Source: an uncultured Ruminococcus sp.
Lineage (GTDB): Bacteria; Bacillota; Clostridia; Oscillospirales; CAG-272
Direction: 5' to 3'
Assembly: GCA_902765885.1 (NCBI GenBank)
Contig: CACXBN010000208.1
Coordinates: forward strand, 1-14,888
DNA: 14,888 nt
A program made the translations under genes and the position numbers. The stretch's first letter is position 1, and each line of letters starts with the position of its first letter. Below, piece by piece: positions 7,190 to 14,888 of this stretch. The notes under the pieces were generated by a model. It was not told where the DNA came from. It did no database searches and saw only the letters and a list, made by a program, of their open reading frames with translations.

Positions 7190-7509
7190 CAGTCATCCTC
7201 CGATTCGGTTTCCTCGCAGTATTTTATTTCATGCTCGAGTTCATCATAGATCTCATCTGAAATCTCGCAGTCAAGAGAACGCTTCAGAGCGCCCGATTTT
7301 CTGGCTTTCTTAAAACATGCTTCTTTTTTGCATATGTATGCGCCGCGACCGGATTTCTTGCTGGTGTAATCTATGGATATCGTTCCGTCCGGAGCGCGAA
7401 GGACTCTCAGAAGACTTTTCTTCGGAAAAGCTCCCTGGCATCCGACACAGTGCCTTTCGGGCACTTTCTTTACATGATTCTGAGCCGGTTTTTTGGGTGT
7501 AGTTGCCAC
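7189..7509 (-). CDS. rnpM: YlxR/RnpM RNA-binding protein (DUF448)
   Basis: The 106-residue product has the YlxR signature: RHCVGCQGAFPKKSLLRVLR, then a Gly-rich turn with SGRGAYICKKEACFKKARK, and an ALKR motif, all rich in Lys and Arg. In B. subtilis this protein has been described as an RNase P modulator (RnpM), and older work gave it a regulatory role. The start codon is GTG at 7507-7509 with GGAGG 6 bases upstream (complement of 7516-7520). It has a basic N-terminal extension (TTPKKPAQNHVKK) and an acidic tail (EETESEDD). Its place between nusA and ylxQ is the standard one, with a gap of only 20 bp to nusA. Confidence 0.93.
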   Translation of the reverse strand: MATTPKKPAQNHVKKVPERHCVGCQGAFPKKSLLRVLRAPDGTISIDYTSKKSGRGAYICKKEACFKKARKSGALKRSLDCEISDEIYDELEHEIKYCEETESEDD

Positions 7510-7529
7510 TTGACACCTCCTGTCTGGAG

Positions 7530-8567
7530 TTATCTGAGTTTAACTCCCTTTATGTCTATCTTGCATCCGGTGAGCTTGGCTGCAAGTCTTACGTTCTGTC
7601 CTTCCTTGCCGATGGCAAGAGAAAGCTGTTCGCCAACGACCGTAACTGTAGCTGTTCTTTCTCCGTCAAATTCTACTTCGAGAACCTCTGCGGGAGAAAG
7701 CGCGGAAGCTATGTATTCTTCGGGCTTTTCCGAATACTGGATTATGTCGATCTTTTCTCCGCGGAGCTCTTCTACAATCGCGTTGATTCTTGTGCCGCGG
7801 TTTCCGATGCATGCGCCTACGGGGTCAACATTCGGGTCTCTTGAGAAAACGGCGATCTTGGTTCTTGAGCCGGGTTCTCTTGCAACGCCCTTGATGAGAA
7901 CGGTTCCGTCTGCAACTTCCGGGATGTCCATTTCGAACATGCGCTTGACCATTCCCGGAGCCACTCTTGAAAGATTTATGATGGGATCGTTGTCGGATCC
8001 TCTGGCGATCTCGGTTACGAAAACTCTGATCCTGTCGCCTACATAGAGCTCTTCGTCGGGAATCTGTTCGTTTCTCGGGAGAAGAATGTCTCCGAGAGCT
8101 TCCGTGTCGAGCCATACGTCGCCGGTATTGTCGTCTCTTTTTATAACGAGTGCGGAAATGACATCTTCGCGCTTTCTTTCGAATTCACGTACGATGTTGT
8201 CCTTTTCGGCTTCTCTTATGCCCTGAATGATGACCTGTTTTGCGGTCTGGGCAGAGATTCTTCCGAAATCTTTTGTCTTGATCTCGTTTTCGACTGTCGA
8301 GCCGATCTCGTATCTTCTGCTTATTTTATGTGCTTCGTCGTAAGAGATCTCGGTTCTCGGGTCGGTGACTTCGGCCACGACCGTGCGCACACGAAATACA
8401 CGCACTGTTTTCTTTTCTTTATTTATGTCTATTCTAACTGAATTGGAGCCGAACTGTTTTCTATAAGCAGAGAGGAGAGCCAGTCTGATTTTTTCAAGTG
8501 TGTAATCTACCGGAATTCCCTTTGTTTTTGCAAGATCTTCAATGGCTTCGAAAAGAGCTGCGTTCAT
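7530..8567 (-). CDS. nusA: Transcription elongation/termination factor NusA
   Basis: NusA binds RNA polymerase and nascent RNA and controls pausing, termination and antitermination. The 345-residue protein has the N-terminal polymerase-binding domain (about 1-125, MNAALFEAIEDLAKTKGI), an S1 domain (about 133-200), and two KH domains marked by DPVGACIGNRGTRI and AIGKEGQNVRLAAKLTG near the end. It stops shortly after KH2, so it has no C-terminal repeat domains of the proteobacterial type, as is usual in Bacillota. The ATG at 8567 is preceded by GAAAGG at about 11 bases. The gene begins 44 bp after rimP and is probably cotranscribed with it. Confidence 0.98.
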   Translation of the reverse strand: MNAALFEAIEDLAKTKGIPVDYTLEKIRLALLSAYRKQFGSNSVRIDINKEKKTVRVFRVRTVVAEVTDPRTEISYDEAHKISRRYEIGSTVENEIKTKDFGRISAQTAKQVIIQGIREAEKDNIVREFERKREDVISALVIKRDDNTGDVWLDTEALGDILLPRNEQIPDEELYVGDRIRVFVTEIARGSDNDPIINLSRVAPGMVKRMFEMDIPEVADGTVLIKGVAREPGSRTKIAVFSRDPNVDPVGACIGNRGTRINAIVEELRGEKIDIIQYSEKPEEYIASALSPAEVLEVEFDGERTATVTVVGEQLSLAIGKEGQNVRLAAKLTGCKIDIKGVKLR

Positions 8568-8611
8568 GATAATATGTACCTTTCAGAAATATTTGTGTAT
8601 GTGTGTTTGCC

Positions 8612-9082
8612 TTACCAGTCGAAAACCGTGTGGCATTTTGCTATGGATTTAAGAGGAAAGGATCTTTCTTCTCCGTCAGGAAGGGTCACTTTCACATTGT
8701 CGCCTTCCAGTCCTTCAAGAGTCGCCCTGAGGGTCTTGCTGCCGTCGACTGCCGTGTAAAACTTGAGCTCGACATCCTCGCCTGCCATTTTTTCATAATG
8801 TTCAGGTCTCGTGAGTGGTCTCTCGACTCCGGGGGAAGACACTGCCAGCATGTACTGATCCTCTATCGGGTCAATTTCATCGAGAAGCGGATCTATTGCC
8901 CTGTGCATTTTTTCACAGTCGTCGATCGTAATGCCTTCTTCTCTGTCTGTGTCGATCGTGATCCGGAGAACCATATCTGCTCCTTCCTTGACATATTCCA
9001 CATCCCATATGGAATATCCCAGTTCGTCAGCCAGCTTTTCGGCGATCTCGCGCACGGTATCGGCTACGGATTTCTGCTTCAT
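8612..9082 (-). CDS. rimP: Ribosome maturation factor RimP
   Basis: RimP assists maturation of the 30S subunit in the cytoplasm. The 156-residue length is typical. Diagnostic segments are an N-terminal helix with LADELGYSIWDVEYVKEG, the strand VLRITIDTDREEGITIDDCEKMHRAI, the SSPGVERPL motif in the middle, and a C-terminal SH3-like beta domain ending in SIAKCHTVFDW. The ATG at 9082 has AAAGGA about 6 bases upstream. It is the first gene of the operon and is preceded by a leader with a strong hairpin and two promoter-like elements. Confidence 0.96.
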   Translation of the reverse strand: MKQKSVADTVREIAEKLADELGYSIWDVEYVKEGADMVLRITIDTDREEGITIDDCEKMHRAIDPLLDEIDPIEDQYMLAVSSPGVERPLTRPEHYEKMAGEDVELKFYTAVDGSKTLRATLEGLEGDNVKVTLPDGEERSFPLKSIAKCHTVFDW

Positions 9083-9097
9083 GATTTATCCTTTCTC

Positions 9098-9131
9098 AAA
9101 ACAAGAGAGTGGACCGTCAACGCCCACTCTC
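9098..9131 (-). promoter_or_regulatory. rimP leader hairpin, possible attenuator
   Basis: On the - strand a perfect 8-bp stem GAGAGTGG / CCACTCTC (9124-9131 with 9105-9112) encloses the 11-base loop GCGTTGACGGT and is followed at once by TTGTTTT. It lies between the promoter at 9166-9194 and the rimP ribosome binding site, which begins about 10 bases after the stem. This is the layout of an intrinsic attenuator. I recall similar hairpins ahead of rimP in other Bacillota. Because the operon encodes NusA and an RNA-binding protein, autoregulation is plausible but not shown. Confidence 0.6.
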
Positions 9132-9165
9132 ATAAAACATAATTCATCTAACTTAACCATACGCA

Positions 9166-9194
9166 AGTATAACACCAAACAAAGTGATTTTCAA
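9166..9194 (-). promoter_or_regulatory. Vegetative (sigma-70/SigA-type) promoter of rimP operon, proximal
   Basis: TTGAAA (complement of 9189-9194), a 17-base spacer and TATACT (complement of 9166-9171) each differ from consensus by one base. The predicted transcript starts near 9159 and has about 75 bases of leader before rimP. Confidence 0.8.
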
Positions 9195-9199
9195 TAGCT

Positions 9200-9228
9200 A
9201 ATTTAAGAAGATTTACATTTTTTGTCAA
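9200..9228 (-). promoter_or_regulatory. Second, distal promoter of the rimP operon
   Basis: A consensus TTGACA (complement of 9223-9228) is followed by a 17-base spacer and TAAATT (complement of 9200-9205), which keeps four of six -10 positions. It lies just upstream of the proximal promoter and would give a longer leader. Confidence 0.5.
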
Positions 9229-9248
9229 TATTTGTTCACAAACCGGAT

Positions 9249-9965
9249 TTAATCGTGGTTTTTTTGATCTTTTTTCTTCATAATATTCATGAAAGACATG
9301 TCGATCTCCATCTGCCGGGCAAATTCCGCAAGGCTTTCAGCCGTATAGTCGATTCCGCGGCGGAGGGCATCGGGTGAAGGAGACGAAAGATCCGGCAGTT
9401 CCGGAGGGTAATTTACGAGGGCCCCCGCCATTCCGGCGTTTTTTCCCGCCATTCCGTCTATATACCGGTCTCCGATCATGATGCTTACAGACGGATCTAT
9501 CGAATTTCTTCTGCAAAGTTCCAGAAGTCCGTCCGGACACGGTTTTGCCGGAAAATTTTCATCGGCAGTCACGGCGTCCGAAAAGAAAGAGTCGAATCCG
9601 TATTCCCTGAGATACCACGACAGGGAAGAGCTGTCTCTGTGTGTGTAAAGATAGTTTTTGCCGCCCGACGACACTATTGCCGCAAGGATCCTGTAGCTGT
9701 CTGCAAACGGGAGGATCTTCGGAAAAAGCTCCTCATTTCCCGTCTTAAGACCTCTTCCTCTGAATTCGTAATAGATATCCTCCGTCATTCCCGGAAGCTT
9801 CATTATCTCGGAATATCCGACACGCATGAGTCTGTAGACACGGTCAGGGTCATTCATGGAGTCTATGCCGTGCTTCTCCATCAGATTCCATAGGACTGTA
9901 AGTTCGTGAATGTATGTGTTGAAAAGGGTGCCGTCAAAATCCCAGATGTAATTTTTGAATCTCAA
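9249..9965 (-). CDS. HAD-superfamily phosphatase, phosphoglycolate phosphatase-like
   Basis: The 238-residue protein is a complete HAD hydrolase: motif I DFDGTL at 9-14 (nucleophile Asp9, acid/base Asp11), motif II Thr108 in YTHRD, motif III Lys141 in PAKPCPDG, and motif IV GDRYIDG with Asp166 and Asp170. The helical region between motifs I and II is a C1 cap as in Gph/beta-phosphoglucomutase-like enzymes. It should remove phosphate from a small metabolite; the substrate is not evident. The likely start is TTG at 9963-9965, with GGAGG 10 bases upstream (complement of 9976-9980) and no better ATG. It begins 18 bp after the cysteine desulfurase stop, so it is probably the last gene of that operon. 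The Lys/Asp/His tail (MKKKDQKNHD) is unusually polar. Confidence 0.88.
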   Translation of the reverse strand: MRFKNYIWDFDGTLFNTYIHELTVLWNLMEKHGIDSMNDPDRVYRLMRVGYSEIMKLPGMTEDIYYEFRGRGLKTGNEELFPKILPFADSYRILAAIVSSGGKNYLYTHRDSSSLSWYLREYGFDSFFSDAVTADENFPAKPCPDGLLELCRRNSIDPSVSIMIGDRYIDGMAGKNAGMAGALVNYPPELPDLSSPSPDALRRGIDYTAESLAEFARQMEIDMSFMNIMKKKDQKNHD

Positions 9966-9983
9966 TGTGAATCTTCCTCCGGG

Positions 9984-11174
9984 TCATTTCTTTTTCTGAA
10001 GCGAGTCGATTCCCTCTCTCAGCGCCCCGGACAGGGCCTTTATGTCGTTTTCCGTGTTGTCGTGGGAAATGCTTATCCTGATCACCGAGTCTGCCGCCTC
10101 CTCAGTCAGGCCGAAAGCTTCGAGGGCTTCGCTCTTTTTTTTCGAATATGCCGAACAGGCAGAGCCGGCTGAGACGAAAATATTCCTTGATGACAGAAAA
10201 TTCAGCATTGTCTCGCTCTTTATCTTCGGCAGGGTTATGCTCAGAATGTCCGGAGTGCCGTTTTTCGGAAGGTTAAATGCGATCTCGGGGCAGAGCGCGC
10301 GGAGCTCTCCGTCAAGCAAGGCCCGCAGGCTTTCGACAGCTGCCCTGTTTTTCGCAAAATCAGCGGTCTCCTCGGCTGCCGCACACGCGAAAGCCGCGAT
10401 CGCTGCAAGATTTTCCGTCCCGCTTCTGAGCCCGTTCTCCTGGCCTCCGCCGGGCATAACGGCTGAGATGTTTTTGCGCTTGATTATTTCCTTTGATATA
10501 TACAGCGCTCCTGCTCCACGCGGGGCATGGATCTTGTGCGAACTTACGGCAAGAGTGTCGGCGCCGAGCGAAGCCGGAGTAAATCGGATCTTTGTGAATG
10601 CCTGGACAGCGTCACAGTGTATATTCGCGTCCGGAAAACGTGATTTTATGATATCGGATGCTTTTTTTATGTCATAGAGCGCTCCGGTTTCGTTGTTTAC
10701 AAGCATAAATGCGGCAAGTATGACCGGGGACTGTGCATCGTTTACGGCAGCGCGGATGTCATCTTCGGAGAGGACTCCGCCACTGGTCGGTATCCTCACG
10801 ACTTTATATCCTTCTTTTTCGAGTAGCGATGCGGGACCTGATACCGAAGGGTGTTCTCCGGCGGAAATGATTACAGTTCCAAGCTGTCCGTTCGTTTCAT
10901 GTCTCGTTTTTGAATGAGCGCAGCCGAGGACGGCAATATTGTTTGCTTCAGTCCCGGAGGCCGTGAACACGAGCCTGTCCTGGGTCAGACGGGGAAGCCC
11001 CAGCGAGTGAAGAACGGCTTTTCTCGATTCTTCGAGAAGCGCGGAAGCCCGTCTTCCGACGGCGTGGGCCGACGACGGATTTCCCCATGCCTCCGAAAAG
11101 GAATCGGCGGCTGCCTTCAGGGAATCGGCGGACGGCTTTGTCGTGGCCGCATTGTCGAGATAGTGGATATCCAT
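9984..11174 (-). CDS. Cysteine desulfurase (NifS/IscS class, PLP-dependent)
   Basis: The enzyme converts cysteine to alanine and a protein-bound persulfide used for Fe-S clusters, tRNA thiolation or cofactors. Numbered from the ATG at 11174 (396 residues), it has YLDNAATT at 5-12, FTASGTEANNIAVLG, the SAGEHPSV His loop, HCDAVQAF, the PLP-binding Lys214 in SSHKIHAPRGAG, RSGTEN, and the catalytic Cys340 in SAGSACSAYS. A GTG three codons upstream is possible, but the only ribosome-site-like sequence, GGTGAG, fits the ATG better. No iscU, thiI or regulator of the Isc type is next to it, so its sulfur acceptor is unclear. It lies between a lipoprotein and a phosphatase gene in what looks like one operon. 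Confidence 0.93.
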   Translation of the reverse strand: MDIHYLDNAATTKPSADSLKAAADSFSEAWGNPSSAHAVGRRASALLEESRKAVLHSLGLPRLTQDRLVFTASGTEANNIAVLGCAHSKTRHETNGQLGTVIISAGEHPSVSGPASLLEKEGYKVVRIPTSGGVLSEDDIRAAVNDAQSPVILAAFMLVNNETGALYDIKKASDIIKSRFPDANIHCDAVQAFTKIRFTPASLGADTLAVSSHKIHAPRGAGALYISKEIIKRKNISAVMPGGGQENGLRSGTENLAAIAAFACAAAEETADFAKNRAAVESLRALLDGELRALCPEIAFNLPKNGTPDILSITLPKIKSETMLNFLSSRNIFVSAGSACSAYSKKKSEALEAFGLTEEAADSVIRISISHDNTENDIKALSGALREGIDSLQKKK

Positions 11175-11192
11175 TTTACTCACCGTATTTTA

Positions 11193-11729
11193 TTATTTGA
11201 ACTTCCATGCCGAGATCATGGAGTTTATGTCTTCCAGATGCGAATCGAACACTTCCTCAAGAGAGGTGTATGTCATAAGGTACACGACCGTGTTCTTTAC
11301 ACATGCGGTCTGCATGAATTTATATTTTGATTCGCCTATTGATGCTGTGTATACATATGACTTTGCATACATTCCGTCGACTGTGGCGTTTTCTTCCGAT
11401 ACAAGTTCAAAACTGTTGAATACGAGAGACAGATCCTTTATGTTTGCTTCCCACCATGTATCGACCGTGTCATCCGTGTGGCTCAGTTCCCATGCGGCAA
11501 CGGATACCGATGACGGGTCGTTCGAACTGTAGAGAGCCATGGTGATACCGTCGGAGTCCTGTACTGTCCAGCGCTCCGGAACAAAAAAGTAATATGCGTC
11601 TATATCACGGCTTGCGATCTTCATGCCGTGAGGCACTTCGACCTCGCCTTTCTGACATCCCGTGAACACCGCCGAGGCTACAGCCGCAAGCAGGATGAGG
11701 GATATTATTCTGAATATGGATCTTTTCAC
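11193..11729 (-). CDS. Small lipoprotein, possible PsbP/DcrB-like domain
   Basis: The 178-residue product starts with VKRS (GTG at 11727-11729, GAGGTG 5 bases upstream). A hydrophobic stretch (about 5-23) and a lipobox VFTGC with Cys25 follow, so it should be exported and lipid-anchored on the outer face of the membrane. The mature part has short beta-strand-like segments (AYYFFVPERWTVQDSDG near 45-61, SVSVAAWEL, KSYVYTASIGESKYKFMQTACV, VVYLMTYTS), a pattern that recalls PsbP/DcrB-type domains. This is inference from pattern only. The same frame is open up to 11834, but that part overlaps the upstream gene and lacks signals. It lies 20 bp after the glycosidase gene and 18 bp before the cysteine desulfurase gene. 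Confidence 0.85.
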   Translation of the reverse strand: MKRSIFRIISLILLAAVASAVFTGCQKGEVEVPHGMKIASRDIDAYYFFVPERWTVQDSDGITMALYSSNDPSSVSVAAWELSHTDDTVDTWWEANIKDLSLVFNSFELVSEENATVDGMYAKSYVYTASIGESKYKFMQTACVKNTVVYLMTYTSLEEVFDSHLEDINSMISAWKFK

Positions 11730-11749
11730 TCTTACACCTCTTCCATATG

Positions 11750-14680
11750 TTATTTGATTCCGAATTTCATGAAGGAATATCTTTCCCTGTACACGGGGCA
11801 TTCCCGGCCGTTCCATTCGTTTTCGAAAGTCCACATCTGTCTGCCGACGAGCTCAAGCTCATCCTCAACGTAGTGATGAGGACCGAGCGTGTTTCTCATT
11901 GAGCAGGTGAACTTTATCTCTATTGTGTTTTTTCCTTTTTTCAGGCAGCGTGAGAGGTCAGCCTCTCTGTTCCAGATCAGAGTGGACGCATGCTCTCCGT
12001 TGACATATATTTCTGAAACCGCGTGATTGTCGCTCAGCTTCAGATAGACGGGCATTCCGTCATCATATTCATATTCGAATTCGATATCGGCCGTTCCCGC
12101 AAAGAACGGGAAGCCTGATCTGACGAGGTCTTCCGACGATACCGTATCCGGCTTTTTCACGAGGGAGAACGGGCCCGAATACAGAACGGATCCTCTTTTT
12201 CCGTCAGTGAAGCTGCCGCTGCATTCCACCGCAAAATCACCCACAAGATATGATGATTCTATTTCGCAGTCAAAGACGAGGCAGTTCCTGAGCGCCTCGG
12301 ATACTCCGCCGTACAGAACATAATAGACATAGTCGCTCTGGTGATGATGGATCTTTACCGTTATTACGTTTTCTCCCCGTTTTATGAGACCTGCTATGTC
12401 AAATGTCTTAAATGACCTGTCGAACCACCATCCGCCGTCGTCTTCTGCCTTTACACCGTTCACTTCTACCGAGTCGTAGACCGGCTCTGTGACGAATCTG
12501 AGTTTATGAGGGATATCTTTTACATTCACATGATATCTGAGCCATATATCTCCGTCATATCTCATTTTCAGAAGGAGATCCCTTACGCCCATCGTGTAGA
12601 GCGGCTTTTCATAATCCCTGCCGTTGAAGGAATACTCGGGCATGTCAAGGGTCAGAATGTTGTCGTCGGATGAATTCAGCACGGCTGTGTCGGGAACCGG
12701 GATATATTTCTCCGGGACCGAAGGCGGAGCGGCTGCAAAGTCTCCGGCATCTGAGGTCGGTGATTCTATGAGCACATGGGATTCTCCGGGTCTGAAACGG
12801 AGTAATATTCTCGAGGGATCTCCGGGTTCTGCATATACCGGCTTTTCTTCAAGTGACTCTACGTCAAGTTCTTTCCAGGATCCCCCCGGAACGGTCACTT
12901 CCACAGGGCACAGATCAGATGTTCCAGTGTTCGTCAGGTATATTATCTTTCCGTCTTCCGTGATTCTCGACATTTTTCTTATGTCGCGGACATTTTTCCC
13001 GTCCAGCGAGACAACCGCGTCTCTTGCAGCGGAAAGGTCGTCTTTCGAAATGTTTGACTTGAGAAAATCGAGCTTGCCGCAGGCTGGCTCTCCGTCGACA
13101 TACGGCGGAATGCCGTCATAGAGGAACAGCTTTCCTCCGCTTTCCGAAAACTCCTTCAGCAGACGGACGGTATTTCGGTCGAGAGAATATGTGAACGGGA
13201 CCACTATGATGTCATATGTGCATTTTCCGACGCGTATCCTGCCGTCTTTCACTTCCGCCATTCTTTCCATCATCCACTCATCCCCGTAGTGGTACGGGAT
13301 CTGATTTTCTCCGAGGAAGCGCGACATCTCAAAGAGCTTTGTCTCGATCTCCCCGAGCGAGTATGTTTCCTTTCTGTACTTGCAGAAGGCGCCGTGGATC
13401 GGATGGATCACAAGGACCGGGGCGTATTCTTCTCCCTGCGCCAGAAGCGCGCCGAGATTTTTGAAATATTCGTCAAACGGCTTCATATATCCGTGCCAGG
13501 GGTTGTGATCTGAATAGTGCAGGGGATAGTCGGTCTTTCTCTGGCCTCTTTCCGAATAAGGATAGAGGTGCTGACACATGACGTTGACCCCGGATGCATA
13601 CTGAACTTCGGCTACTCTTTTGAGTTCATTCGGCGTTACTGCCCATCCGCAGCACGCGAACATCTCGGATAATCTCTTCTTTTTCCCGAGCTGGGAGCAG
13701 GCCGAACCGAGCTGTTTGAAGGAAAGGTCATCGAGTATCTGTCTGCCGAGATAATCGACTCCCGGCATGGTTTCGTATTCGTAAAAAGGCATTACGCTGC
13801 CGGTGCACATGAGCTGGGAGTCGAGGGTGGTCTCTTCGACTGCGTGTCCCGTGAGACATACGCCGTTCTCTTCGCACCAGTCATATATTTTTTTGATAAA
13901 ACCGTTTATAAAAAGCTTGTGTATAAGGTAATAATAATCGAAACGGAATTTGTCGGCGCCTTCGAAATCGTAAAAAAGCGCCGGAAGTTTATCATATATC
14001 GGATATCCGTATGTTTTTTCAAACTGCGCCGGAAGAGTGTCTGAATATGTGGTCCCCCAGCGGTAATACTGCGGCTCGTCTGTGAAGAAGCCGGGCATGG
14101 CTTTGCCTTTGCCGAAGTCGTCACTGTTTATTCTTGCCTTGTACTTTTCATGTATTTCGTTTAAGAAAAGATCCGCGATCTCCGGATTGAGAGTGTCTAC
14201 GTAACTTTCGTCACGGCGCCTTGTAAGTATGAGATATTCGTCTTTTCCGGTGTCTTTTGTTACTCTCGTGAACGTTCCGTCTCCGTTTATCTCATATACC
14301 GATATGACGGAGTCGTCGTCCTCTGCAGGGAACGGGCCGTTTTTGTGCTCGATCGCAACCGCATGGTTTTTCGGATCCTTCAGCAGAGCACCGCCCCCGA
14401 ATCCGCTCGGCCATCCGTTTTCGTCGTATGCCCAGGCTTCCATTCCGAGCTTTTTGGCTTCGTCTATGCAGGCGTCAATGCATTCGAACCATTCATCGGA
14501 CATATATTCGGTTTCAAGCCCGCCGCGGGCATGCATGAAAAAGCCCTTCATTCCGAGATTTTTCATGTCCCTTATCTGTCTTCTGAGTTCCTCAGGCTCG
14601 AGTCTGTCGTTCCAGCTCCAGAACGGGATGCTTCCGAATGAACCCGCATCCGAGGAAATCTTATCGATGATCTTACGCAT
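11750..14680 (-). CDS. Large GH106-like glycoside hydrolase, cytoplasmic
   Basis: The 976-residue protein has the plan of the family that includes GH106 alpha-L-rhamnosidases. The first half is a TIM barrel: PFWSWND at 19-25, GFFMHARGGLETEYMSDEWF, YDENGWPSG at 85-93, FFTDEP with Asp201-Glu202, GHAVEE, then SEMFACCGWAV and CQHLYPYSERG. The DE pairs and YDEN are candidate acidic active-site residues. A Rossmann-like middle domain follows (about 400-520, ending LFLYDG). The C-terminal half is beta-sandwich-like sugar-binding sequence, with a galactose-binding-like module near the end (YLKLSDNHAVSEIYVNG). There is no signal peptide, so it would act on imported oligosaccharides or glycosides. The ATG at 14680 has GGAGG 5 bases upstream and a consensus promoter 37 bp before it. 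The exact sugar is not readable; GH2-related assignments are an alternative. Confidence 0.82.
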   Translation of the reverse strand: MRKIIDKISSDAGSFGSIPFWSWNDRLEPEELRRQIRDMKNLGMKGFFMHARGGLETEYMSDEWFECIDACIDEAKKLGMEAWAYDENGWPSGFGGGALLKDPKNHAVAIEHKNGPFPAEDDDSVISVYEINGDGTFTRVTKDTGKDEYLILTRRRDESYVDTLNPEIADLFLNEIHEKYKARINSDDFGKGKAMPGFFTDEPQYYRWGTTYSDTLPAQFEKTYGYPIYDKLPALFYDFEGADKFRFDYYYLIHKLFINGFIKKIYDWCEENGVCLTGHAVEETTLDSQLMCTGSVMPFYEYETMPGVDYLGRQILDDLSFKQLGSACSQLGKKKRLSEMFACCGWAVTPNELKRVAEVQYASGVNVMCQHLYPYSERGQRKTDYPLHYSDHNPWHGYMKPFDEYFKNLGALLAQGEEYAPVLVIHPIHGAFCKYRKETYSLGEIETKLFEMSRFLGENQIPYHYGDEWMMERMAEVKDGRIRVGKCTYDIIVVPFTYSLDRNTVRLLKEFSESGGKLFLYDGIPPYVDGEPACGKLDFLKSNISKDDLSAARDAVVSLDGKNVRDIRKMSRITEDGKIIYLTNTGTSDLCPVEVTVPGGSWKELDVESLEEKPVYAEPGDPSRILLRFRPGESHVLIESPTSDAGDFAAAPPSVPEKYIPVPDTAVLNSSDDNILTLDMPEYSFNGRDYEKPLYTMGVRDLLLKMRYDGDIWLRYHVNVKDIPHKLRFVTEPVYDSVEVNGVKAEDDGGWWFDRSFKTFDIAGLIKRGENVITVKIHHHQSDYVYYVLYGGVSEALRNCLVFDCEIESSYLVGDFAVECSGSFTDGKRGSVLYSGPFSLVKKPDTVSSEDLVRSGFPFFAGTADIEFEYEYDDGMPVYLKLSDNHAVSEIYVNGEHASTLIWNREADLSRCLKKGKNTIEIKFTCSMRNTLGPHHYVEDELELVGRQMWTFENEWNGRECPVYRERYSFMKFGIK

Positions 14681-14716
14681 TCACGCCTCCAGCAAACAAC
14701 AAAAAATACCGTGGAA

Positions 14717-14745
14717 ATTATAGCACACATATTCTTCCTTTTCAA
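14717..14745 (-). promoter_or_regulatory. Promoter of the glycosidase-lipoprotein-desulfurase-HAD operon
   Basis: TTGAAA (complement of 14740-14745), a 17-base spacer and a perfect TATAAT (complement of 14717-14722). It stands 36 bp before the glycosidase start codon and predicts a leader of about 30 bases. Confidence 0.85.
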
Positions 14746-14787
14746 CGACGGCGAAATGTATTCTTTTAGCGCATTTTACTGTGGTAT

Positions 14788-14801
14788 GGCGGTCTGCCGC
14801 C
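14788..14801. promoter_or_regulatory. GC-rich inverted repeat next to a -35 box, possible operator
   Basis: GGCGG-TCTG-CCGCC is a perfect 5-bp inverted repeat ending one base before the TTGACG of the rightward promoter. It stands out in an otherwise AT-rich intergenic region and lies between two divergent promoters. A regulator binding here could affect the rightward gene; no direct evidence. Confidence 0.35.
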
Positions 14802-14831
14802 TTGACGGTGCGGCGAGCGCTGGTGTATAAT
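14802..14831 (+). promoter_or_regulatory. Rightward promoter of the gene at the window edge
   Basis: TTGACG (14802-14807), an 18-base spacer and a perfect TATAAT (14826-14831). The predicted start is near 14838, giving about 45 bases of leader before the ATG at 14882. Confidence 0.75.
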
Positions 14832-14881
14832 ATATGGAAGAAATGAAAAAATAGTCTACCTTCTGAAAGGAATACATACAT

Positions 14882-14888
14882 ATGAAAA
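14882..14888 (+). CDS. Start of an unknown gene cut by the window edge
   Basis: ATGAAAA follows AAAGGA (14866-14871) by 10 bases and a strong promoter upstream. Only Met-Lys can be read. Its divergent position to the glycosidase operon makes a transporter component or regulator a reasonable guess, but nothing in the visible bases tests this. Confidence 0.5.

Noticed and set aside
11730..11834. N-terminal extension of the lipoprotein by 35 codons
   Set aside because: It would hide the signal peptide and overlaps the glycosidase 3' end; the GTG at 11729 has a good ribosome site and gives a proper lipobox.

Overview
The window looks like chromosomal DNA of an uncultured, probably gut-associated Clostridia (Bacillota). 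The evidence is the gene order rimP-nusA-rnpM(ylxR)-ylxQ-infB, GGAGG-type ribosome binding sites, consensus vegetative promoters, and an SGNH hydrolase and a GH106-like glycosidase of types I associate with this group. The genus cannot be fixed from the sequence alone. No rRNA, tRNA, CRISPR array, transposase or integrase was seen.

Left part, + strand (2-2068): the 3' part of a gene truncated by the window edge. It encodes the end of a xylose-isomerase-like TIM barrel fused in frame to a complete acyl-CoA synthetase of the AMP-binding superfamily. Two hairpin terminators follow (2071-2165), and a convergent SGNH/GDSL hydrolase gene lies on the - strand (2215-3009).

Middle (3139-4254): the most unusual part. 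The last 35 codons of infB and its terminator occur twice as direct repeats of about 172 bp (3139-3310 and 4082-4254). Between them lies an AT-rich insert of about 770 bp carrying one small gene (3524-3919) whose product resembles the DUF5071 family. The outer copy is a dead fragment of infB. The layout is what single-crossover integration of a small circle, or a local duplication followed by insertion, would leave.

Centre (4150-9228, - strand): the transcription/translation operon rimP, nusA, rnpM, ylxQ, infB. It has tandem promoters and a leader hairpin that could act as an attenuator or autoregulatory site, and it ends at an intrinsic terminator right after infB. rbfA, often the next gene in this operon, is not there.

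Right part (9249-14745, - strand): a probable four-gene operon from a consensus promoter. It encodes a large cytoplasmic GH106-like glycosidase, a small lipoprotein with a possible PsbP/DcrB-like domain, a cysteine desulfurase and a HAD phosphatase, with gaps of only about 20 bp. No terminator is obvious between the HAD gene and rimP, so some read-through is possible. At the right edge a divergent + strand promoter drives a gene of which only the start codon region is visible (14882-14888).
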